From Pseudoselenomonas ruminantium (lineage in GTDB: Bacteria > Bacillota > Negativicutes > Selenomonadales > Selenomonadaceae): a stretch of 11,700 nt of DNA. Positions within the stretch are counted from its first letter, which is position 1. Each line of letters opens with the position of its first letter. Location of the stretch: NCBI GenBank assembly GCA_002373045.1, contig DFHU01000048.1, positions 1 to 11,700 on the forward strand. Reading direction: 5' to 3'. A program made the translations under genes and the position numbers. The notes beneath the pieces were generated by a model. It was not told where the DNA came from and did not search any database. It was given only the letters and a program-made list of their open reading frames with translations. Below are positions 6,373-11,700 of this stretch, piece by piece.

Positions 6373-7710
6373 ATGAATGCGAATGGTAACTTAAAGCGGG
6401 GGCTAAAAAACCGCCACCTGCAGATGATTGCCCTGGGCGGTGCCATTGGCACAGGCCTGTTCTACGGTTCAGCCTCGACTATTGCGCTGGCGGGGCCGGC
6501 GGTCATGCTGGCCTATCTGATTGGCGGCATTATGATTTTTTTCATCATGCGCATGCTGGGGGAAATGGCGGTAGATGAACCGGTGTCCGGCTCGTTCAGC
6601 CATTATGCGACGAAGTATTGGGGCAAGTTTCCCGGCTTTATGTCCGGCTGGAATTATTGGTTTAACTATGTGCTGGTGTCTATGGCCGAGCTTACGGCGG
6701 TGGGCATTTATATGCAGTTCTGGTTCCCGGATTTGCCACAGTGGATTGCGGCACTTATCTGTCTGGTGGCCATTACGGCGCTGAATCTCATCAATGTACG
6801 GTTGTATGGGGAAACCGAATTTTGGATGGCGCTGATTAAGATTACCGCCATCGTGTTGATGATTGTGCTCGGTGTATATATTCTGCTCGGCAGTCCGCAG
6901 CCTTTCCCCGATAATCTCAGCAATCTTTGGTCCTATGGCGGCTTTTTGCCCAATGGTGTATGGGGCCTGGCCCTGGCCATTGCGGTGGTCATGTTCTCCT
7001 TTGGCGGCATTGAGCTTATCGGTATCACCGCTGGCGAAGCGGAAAATCCCGACAAGACCATTCCGACGGCCATCAATCAGGTTATCTGGCGTATTCTCAT
7101 CTTCTATGTGGGCACGATGGCCGTGCTCATGACCCTCTGGCCCTGGAAGGAAGTTGGCATGGAGGCCAGTCCCTTTGTGCAGATTTTCATGAGCGTGGGC
7201 ATTCCGGCGGCAGCGCATATCCTCAATTTTGTAGTGCTGACGGCGGCGGTGTCGGTTTATAACTCGGCCATCTACAGCAACAGCCGGATGCTCTATGGTC
7301 TGGCGGCTAAGAATGAGGCGCCGAAGTTCTTAGGTGAGCTTTCGGGCCGCGGCGTGCCGGTGCGGGGGATTTTCGTTTCTTCGGGCATAACGCTGATCTG
7401 CGTGGCGTTGAACTACTTCTTCCCGGGACAGATTTTTATGCTGCTGATGTCCATTGCCACGATAGCGGCGACCATCAGCTGGCTTACGATTGTCATCACC
7501 CATCTGAAATTCCGGGCATATTGCAAGGCACACGGGAAGAAGACAAAGTTCAAGTCCCCGCTCTATCCCTTCATCAACTATCTGTGCATCGCCTTCCTGC
7601 TGAGCATCTGGGGCCTGATGACCCAGATTGAGGGCATGGACCTGGCGGTATATATCCTGCCGGCTTGGCTCCTGTGCCTATGGCTGGGCTTTAAGTATCA
7701 GAATAAATAA
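6373..7710 (+). CDS. Amino acid permease, APC superfamily (AAT family)
   Basis: A 445-residue cytoplasmic membrane transporter that probably imports an amino acid with protons. It opens with the family signature LKRGLKNRHLQMIALGGAIG at residues 7-26, running into TGLF (27-30), the unwound first helix that binds the substrate backbone, as in GabP, ProY, AnsP and other AAT-family carriers. About twelve hydrophobic segments follow, including FSFGGIELIGITAGEAENPDKTIP in the middle, another conserved block of the family. The ATG at 6373 is chosen because GAAGGGG lies about 9 bases upstream. An in-frame ATG at 6307 would lie inside the hairpin region and would add residues not found in the family. 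The gene is monocistronic. Substrate specificity cannot be assigned from sequence alone. Confidence 0.92.
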   Translation: MNANGNLKRGLKNRHLQMIALGGAIGTGLFYGSASTIALAGPAVMLAYLIGGIMIFFIMRMLGEMAVDEPVSGSFSHYATKYWGKFPGFMSGWNYWFNYVLVSMAELTAVGIYMQFWFPDLPQWIAALICLVAITALNLINVRLYGETEFWMALIKITAIVLMIVLGVYILLGSPQPFPDNLSNLWSYGGFLPNGVWGLALAIAVVMFSFGGIELIGITAGEAENPDKTIPTAINQVIWRILIFYVGTMAVLMTLWPWKEVGMEASPFVQIFMSVGIPAAAHILNFVVLTAAVSVYNSAIYSNSRMLYGLAAKNEAPKFLGELSGRGVPVRGIFVSSGITLICVALNYFFPGQIFMLLMSIATIAATISWLTIVITHLKFRAYCKAHGKKTKFKSPLYPFINYLCIAFLLSIWGLMTQIEGMDLAVYILPAWLLCLWLGFKYQNK

Positions 7711-7725
7711 CCGCAACTTTAACGA

Positions 7726-7794
7726 AAGACCTTGATGCCTTTTTCGTAGCGTTTGACAAGCTTGTCTAAGCGAAGAAAAAGGCATCAAGGTCTT
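7726..7794. repeat. Hairpin repeat, copy 1 (20-bp stem, conserved loop)
   Basis: Positions 7726-7745 pair perfectly with 7775-7794 (20 bp), enclosing a 29-base loop at 7746-7774 that contains AGCGTTTGACAAGC, TGTCTAAGCGAA and the palindrome GACAAGCTTGTC. It starts 15 bases after the permease stop codon. There is no T-tract after the stem on either strand, so it is not a classical terminator, though it could end or stabilise the permease message. Compare copy 2. Confidence 0.9.
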
Positions 7795-7819
7795 GAGTAG
7801 ATACGATAAGAGGTTACAT

Positions 7820-7892
7820 AAAGCCGGGGAGACCTTTTTCCATAGCGTTTGACAAGCCTGTCTAAGCGAAGGAAAAAGGTCTCCCCGGCTTT
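7820..7892. repeat. Hairpin repeat, copy 2 (22-bp stem, same loop)
   Basis: Positions 7820-7841 pair perfectly with 7871-7892 (22 bp) around a 29-base loop at 7842-7870. The loop differs from copy 1 at only two positions: the first base, and GACAAGCC versus GACAAGCT. The inner stem CCTTTTTC is shared with copy 1, but the outer 13-14 pairs are unrelated (AAAGCCGGGGAGA versus AAGACCTTGATG). It lies 26 bases from the end of the convergent oxidoreductase gene. Confidence 0.9.
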
Positions 7893-7918
7893 GCGTCGTA
7901 CGTTGCTTGTTGGAGAGG

Positions 7919-9919
7919 TTACTTAGGCCGTATATTGACGAATACATCATAAAAGGCTGTTCCCGGCGCCCCATTTACCAGTTCGCCCAAATCCGTGGAT
8001 AGGCCCTTGTACAGCTGGTTCAGCCCGCCATTGACGCTGGCTCCCTGCATGCTCAAAATGATATCCGGGGCTAAATCCTCGCGGAAGTGAGCCGTTACCG
8101 TGATATTGCCCTCGTCATTCCAAAGGATGGCCGGGTGTTTATCCTGCAGATGAAGTTTTTCTCCCGTCGAGGGATGGAGATAAACCTGCGGATATTCCGG
8201 CAAATTCTTGAGCAGGGGATGGCTTTGGCTGTTGATATGTTCCTGCGCATGCGGGGTAAGCAGGTGAAACGGATATTCTTTGGTAGGCTGCAGCTGGTAA
8301 AATTTTTCCGGCAGCGTACAGCAGTGGAATTTGCCGTCCGTTGTGGCAAATTTTCCCTCCTGCCAGGGGGGTGTGGACGGGCGGTAGCGGACAGGGCCTT
8401 GGTAAAGGTCCTGCCATTTTTTTATCTGCAGCTTTTCGCAGATATTCGGCGTAAACTCTGCATTCAAAAACTCTTCATCGCTCAGGTGCGCCGGGAAGGC
8501 GCTGGTGCCGGGCGCTAATTCATTTAGTCGCCTGGTCAGCAGGCGGGCGATGTCGATATCGCTTTTGGCTTCGCCGCGCGGAGGAATGGCTGGTTCGTTA
8601 ATGCCTAAATGCTGGACAAAATAACCGCCGGCGACATCTAAATGTTCAAATTCTGTGGTAACAGGCAGCAAGATATCGGCCATTTTGGCGGAATGGGTCA
8701 TAAATTTATCGACGACGACCACGAATTCCAACTGCGACCAAAGCTTGTTTAACTCGGTGAGGTTGGCATCCTGCCGCAGTACATTGCGCCCGGCTATCCA
8801 AAGGAATTTTATGGGTGGATTTTGCACCGTTTTCAGGCTCTGGGCAAAGTTATTGATGTCGATAAAACGGGTATCGGCGCGCTCTAGCATGAGCTTAAAG
8901 TCGATGTTTTCCACAAGTCCCATATCGGCATAGTTTACGCCGCCGCCGGCTATGCCGATATTGCCCGTGAGCATGGCGAGGGCGTCGATAAGGCGGATGG
9001 CAAGTCCGCTCTCTACATGGCGCTGCAGGCCATAGCCGCACCAGATATGGGCGGGATGATTTTGCGCCAGTAAATCTGCCAGCACGTCGATGGCCTGGGC
9101 GGAAAGTCCGGTGGCTTGTTGTAGTTTGGCAGTTGAAGCTTTTTGCGCTGCGGCAATGAGTTCATCTGCACCGGTGACCTGTTGCGGATTATAGGAAAGC
9201 TGCTTATTTTGTGCGAGCTTTTGCAGCAGCAGAGTCGCTAATGCGGAATCGCTGCCGGGGCGCAGTTCAAAATAATAATCGGCCTTGAGGGCGGTTTCGG
9301 TGTACACGGGGTCGATGACCACAACCTTTGCCCCGCGCTCTTGGGCTGCATAAATCATGGGCATGGTGTGGATGGAGGTCCATGCAGGGTTAGCACCCCA
9401 GAGAATAATCAGGCGCGATTCCCGCAGCTGGCGGATATCGCAGGTAATATTGGCGCCAAAATCCAGATTTTGCGCATCAATGCCTGAGGAAAAACAAGGG
9501 CTGCCGATGGTCTGCGTGGTTGCACCCAAGCCGTTGAACATCCCTTCTATCGCATAGTGCAGCAGACCGAAATTCCCCGAATACTTATTGAGGCACAGGG
9601 GCAGCGTGGAGTTATAGCGTTCCTTGAGGGAGAGCATTTTCCGGGCAATGGTATCAATGGCTTCCTCCCAGGAAATCTTCTGCCAGTTATCGGAACCGCG
9701 GCCGTGCTGTTTTTGCGGATAGAGAATCCGTCTGGGGTGGTAAACCGTGGCCAGAATATCCTCCCGCTTGCTGCAAAGACGCGCAGAAGAACCGGCACTG
9801 GTATCGCCGGTGATGTATTCGATTTTGCCGCCGCGGGTATAGGCGAGGATGGGACACGCATCATAACAGTTGCGGGGGCAGATATGGCGTGTTACCTGAT
9901 AATTGCCATCAAAAAACAT
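7919..9919 (-). CDS. Molybdopterin oxidoreductase, DMSO reductase superfamily
   Basis: A 666-residue enzyme carrying a bis-pterin molybdenum or tungsten cofactor and one [4Fe-4S] cluster; the substrate is unknown. Cluster ligands are Cys14, Cys18, Cys22 (CPRNCYDAC) and Cys49 (LCSKRED). The stretch IGSPCFSSG around Cys142 is where this superfamily carries its metal ligand, so Cys142 or a nearby Ser may bind the metal. Later blocks typical of the fold follow: LWGANPAWT, VIDPVYTETA, WCGYGLQRH and the C-terminal pterin-binding domain (HLLTPHAQEHINSQ). There is no Tat signal, so it should be cytoplasmic. The ATG at 9919 is chosen over a TTG 6 codons upstream because AAGGAAG lies about 6 bases before it. 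It is the second gene of an operon with the iron-sulfur protein, 24 bases away. Size and the CPRNCYD motif recall B. subtilis YoaE/YyaE, which are also poorly characterised. Confidence 0.88.
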   Translation of the reverse strand: MFFDGNYQVTRHICPRNCYDACPILAYTRGGKIEYITGDTSAGSSARLCSKREDILATVYHPRRILYPQKQHGRGSDNWQKISWEEAIDTIARKMLSLKERYNSTLPLCLNKYSGNFGLLHYAIEGMFNGLGATTQTIGSPCFSSGIDAQNLDFGANITCDIRQLRESRLIILWGANPAWTSIHTMPMIYAAQERGAKVVVIDPVYTETALKADYYFELRPGSDSALATLLLQKLAQNKQLSYNPQQVTGADELIAAAQKASTAKLQQATGLSAQAIDVLADLLAQNHPAHIWCGYGLQRHVESGLAIRLIDALAMLTGNIGIAGGGVNYADMGLVENIDFKLMLERADTRFIDINNFAQSLKTVQNPPIKFLWIAGRNVLRQDANLTELNKLWSQLEFVVVVDKFMTHSAKMADILLPVTTEFEHLDVAGGYFVQHLGINEPAIPPRGEAKSDIDIARLLTRRLNELAPGTSAFPAHLSDEEFLNAEFTPNICEKLQIKKWQDLYQGPVRYRPSTPPWQEGKFATTDGKFHCCTLPEKFYQLQPTKEYPFHLLTPHAQEHINSQSHPLLKNLPEYPQVYLHPSTGEKLHLQDKHPAILWNDEGNITVTAHFREDLAPDIILSMQGASVNGGLNQLYKGLSTDLGELVNGAPGTAFYDVFVNIRPK

Positions 9920-9943
9920 GGAGGACTTCCTTTCCAAGTGTGT

Positions 9944-10759
9944 TTATGCGTTATTTTGCAGGGTAAGGGCAGATTGCGGGCAGTTGTTGACACAAAGGCT
10001 ACAGGCTGTGCATTTTAGAGGATTAAAGATAAGCGCAGGTGCATTGGCTTCCTGGCGGATGGTTAGCGCCTTTTCCGGGCAAAGCATATGGCAAAGACCG
10101 CAGGCGGTGCAGCTTTTATCAAGCGAGAGTTGAGGAAAAAGACTGTTGGGAGTGGTGTTTTGTTTGGCTAGCCAGATTACCGGGTCAAAGGCATACTGCC
10201 GGTTTGTCTGTGCCGCAGCGATTTCGGCAGCCGTTTCGGAGGCTGCATGAAACAGGGAGCGGAAAAAGGAACGGCGGGCGACCGGCTCTCTAGCAGGTGC
10301 AGACTCCTTAACGTGTACAAGTTTTATCGGTGGTTTATTGGCTGCCTGCAGAGTGGTATTGCAGGCTTTGATTTCAGCAGTAAGCCAATCCGCCACCGCA
10401 GGATTGCATTGCTGACAGCGACTGGTGTCGACGGCAAGTTCCCGTTTTTCAGCCAGTGCCCATAGCAGGCGGCGGTTCAGCGCACCCAGGCAGGGCATGG
10501 CCTGCGGGGAGACTTTTTTGCACATCAGGACCTGCGGCGAAAGGGCTTTGACCGCGGTGAGCGCGGCATCGTAATCGGTATCGCTTTGGATGGCTCCCGT
10601 GGGACAGACGGCGGTACACAGACCGCAGTTGTCGCATTTTTCGCGGTCAATTTCGCGGTTGTGAATGGCCTGCTGCGGACAGATTTCCTGACAGCGGCTG
10701 CAGGTGATGTTGGTATATTGAAAAAGACAGCGGTTAATGTCGATATTACGCAGGGCCAT
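9944..10759 (-). CDS. Iron-sulfur electron-transfer protein, four ferredoxin-type sites
   Basis: A 271-residue soluble protein likely to carry electrons to or from the molybdopterin enzyme encoded next. Four ferredoxin motifs are visible. The first is incomplete: Cys20-x2-Cys23-x3-Cys27-Pro, with Cys11 as a possible fourth ligand. The others are full CxxCxxCxxxCP motifs at Cys42-52, Cys217-227 and Cys250-260. The central 160 residues contain further cysteines (CKKVSPQAMPC at 80-90, CQQC at 115-118, Cys133) that may hold another cofactor. An internal RRSFFRSLF at about residue 163 looks like a twin-arginine motif, but it is not N-terminal and cannot be a signal peptide as placed. AGAGGTGA precedes the ATG. 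It is the first gene of the operon, with promoter TTGTCA/TATAAT upstream. The overall resemblance is to NapF-type and polyferredoxin partners of molybdoenzymes. Confidence 0.85.
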   Translation of the reverse strand: MALRNIDINRCLFQYTNITCSRCQEICPQQAIHNREIDREKCDNCGLCTAVCPTGAIQSDTDYDAALTAVKALSPQVLMCKKVSPQAMPCLGALNRRLLWALAEKRELAVDTSRCQQCNPAVADWLTAEIKACNTTLQAANKPPIKLVHVKESAPAREPVARRSFFRSLFHAASETAAEIAAAQTNRQYAFDPVIWLAKQNTTPNSLFPQLSLDKSCTACGLCHMLCPEKALTIRQEANAPALIFNPLKCTACSLCVNNCPQSALTLQNNA

Positions 10760-10789
10760 GGAACGTCACCTCTAAAACGGATTTTCTTC

Positions 10790-10819
10790 ATTATACCGCT
10801 AGTGAAGAGGATTTGACAA
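10790..10819 (-). promoter_or_regulatory. Sigma-A promoter of the iron-sulfur/molybdoenzyme operon
   Basis: Reading the minus strand, TTGTCA (10819-10814), 18 bases and TATAAT (10795-10790) place the transcription start near 10783, about 25 bases before the ATG. The -35 lies inside an 11-bp near-palindrome, ATTTGACAAAT (10811-10821, symmetric around one base), which could be a regulator site. Confidence 0.75.
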
Positions 10820-10844
10820 ATGAAAGGCGTATAATTAACAGTGA

Positions 10845-11159
10845 GATAGGCGTAGGATATATGATGATTACTCTCTAAATGAATGGCTATTTCATTGGCA
10901 AAGTCAGAGCGTAACGACGGTGGAATCGCCTACGGGACAGAGATATATTCATCATCAGGAACAGGGCAGTAACATCCTTTTGTTCGTGAGGGAGTTCAAG
11001 AAAGATAATCTGACTGGCGGCGCCGCAGCCTATACCTATTTGGGATGGGCGAATTACGTAAGCCATGAAGGTGAAAAGCCCATCAATATCGTGTGGAAAT
11101 TGGAGCAGCCCATTCCGGCAAAATTCCTGAAAAAGACCAATAAACTCGCAGTGGGCTGA
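10845..11159 (+). pseudogene. C-terminal remnant of a DUF3427-type helicase
   Basis: From the codon after an in-frame TGA at 10842, about 104 residues read as the end of a DUF3427 domain: IYDDYSLNEWLFHWQSQS, SPTGQRYIHHQEQGSNILLF, TYLGWANYVSHEGEKPINI, then a stop. This domain closes large superfamily 2 helicases, often with an N-terminal PLD-type nuclease domain, roughly a thousand residues long. Nothing of the helicase core is present. No in-frame ATG precedes the conserved part. The first usable start (GTG at 10920) has no ribosome binding site and would cut off the HWQSQ motif. I therefore call it a remnant. The breakpoint falls just beside the divergent operon promoter. An intact short DUF3427 protein using an unusual start is possible but less likely. 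Confidence 0.7.
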
Positions 11160-11174
11160 TATATTTTTATGATA

Positions 11175-11210
11175 AAAAAGCTGTTGCACATTTTCGCGCA
11201 ACAGCTTTTT
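11175..11210. terminator. Strong bidirectional terminator
   Basis: AAAAAGCTGTTGC (11175-11187) pairs perfectly with GCAACAGCTTTTT (11198-11210) around a 10-base loop, with CTTTG after it on the plus strand and TATCATAAAAATAT on the minus. It serves the minus-strand transporter and the DUF3427 remnant, which converge here. Confidence 0.9.
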
Positions 11211-11220
11211 CTTTGTTGAA

Positions 11221-11700
11221 TTATTTTGCGGTCTGCACTTCCGGCAGTTCTTCCTTGTTCATTTTACTGGACAGGTAGTTGGCGGCAAGTGAGCCGGATA
11301 TGTTGTGCCAAACGCTGAAGATAGCGCCGGGGATGGCAGCGGCAGGGCCGAAGTGGAGCATGGCCAGGCTGGTTGCCAGGCCGGAGTTCTGCATGCCGAC
11401 TTCAATGGAGATAGCCTTGGCTTTGGTAATGTCCATATGAAGGGACTTGGCCAGCAGGAAGCCGGTGCCGTAGCCTAAAAGGTTATGGCACATAACAACC
11501 GCCATAATCAAGAGACCTGTTTCCATGATTTTCTGAGAGCTTACGGCAACTACGCCGCCGACAATCAGCATAATGGCGATAACGGAAACCAACGGCAGGA
11601 CTTTGACAACTTTTTGTACCTGAGCCTCAAAGAAGGAATTGATGATAAGCCCTGCGACAATGGGCAGAATGACTACCTGCACAATGGACATCATCATGGC
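11221..11700 (-). CDS. Bile acid:sodium symporter family transporter (partial)
   Basis: The C-terminal 159 residues of a membrane transporter; the gene continues past the right edge, so its start is not visible. About five hydrophobic segments can be seen. Conserved BASS-family residues include EVGMQNSGLATSLA, which corresponds to the sodium- and substrate-binding crossover helix of the second repeat, and HNISGSLAANYL near the end. Complete family members are about 310-330 residues, so roughly half is present. Bacterial BASS proteins move organic anions such as bile acids or keto acids together with sodium; the substrate here is unknown. It ends 10 bases from a strong terminator. Confidence 0.88.
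   Translation of the reverse strand, partial: AMMMSIVQVVILPIVAGLIINSFFEAQVQKVVKVLPLVSVIAIMLIVGGVVAVSSQKIMETGLLIMAVVMCHNLLGYGTGFLLAKSLHMDITKAKAISIEVGMQNSGLATSLAMLHFGPAAAIPGAIFSVWHNISGSLAANYLSSKMNKEELPEVQTAK

Noticed and set aside
7711..7918. CRISPR array or integron attC sites
   Set aside because: Only two repeat units exist. They are long hairpins rather than direct repeats with unique spacers, and they lack attC core sites.
7678..7974. 98-codon minus-strand frame containing a repeated SLRQACQTL peptide
   Set aside because: The peptide repeat is only the translation of the two hairpin loops. The frame overlaps both flanking genes and has no start signal.
10813..10835. TTGACA and TATAAT on the plus strand upstream of the DUF3427 remnant
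   Set aside because: Both boxes are perfect, but only 11 bases separate them, too short for sigma-A. The TTGACA is the reverse face of the minus-strand -35.

Overview
The window looks like chromosomal DNA of a Firmicute, most likely a Negativicute close to Selenomonas. This rests on the secG - carboxylesterase - rnr - smpB gene order, strong AGGAGG-type ribosome binding sites, a twin-arginine exported phosphoesterase and moderately GC-rich genes separated by AT-rich gaps. The genus is an inference; no taxonomic marker gene is present.

Layout, left to right. Positions 1-398 hold a bidirectional terminator and an AT-rich gap with at most one doubtful small minus-strand ORF. A Tat-exported metallophosphoesterase (399-1367, +) follows and ends in its own terminator. 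Between it and secG lies a 370-base stretch with a TATAAT box, several well-formed hairpins (GAAA and CUUG tetraloops) and a closing terminator-like hairpin. It has no convincing ORF and is best read as an unassigned structured RNA. Then comes the conserved cluster secG, Est30/YvaK-like carboxylesterase, rnr (RNase R with an unusually long basic tail) and smpB (1961-6222, +), which joins protein export, RNA decay and ribosome rescue. No tmRNA gene follows smpB in this window.

A 150-base gap full of nested inverted repeats precedes an amino acid permease of the APC superfamily (6373-7710, +). Between the permease and the convergent minus-strand genes sit two long hairpins. They share an almost identical 29-base loop, but their outer stems differ in sequence and are each perfectly complementary. 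This is the most distinctive structure in the window.

The minus strand then carries a two-gene redox operon with a clear promoter: an iron-sulfur protein with four ferredoxin-type clusters (9944-10759) followed by a soluble molybdopterin oxidoreductase (7919-9919). Divergent to it is the C-terminal remnant of a DUF3427-type helicase (10845-11159, +). A strong bidirectional terminator separates the remnant from the C-terminal half of a bile acid:sodium symporter family transporter, which runs off the right edge on the minus strand.
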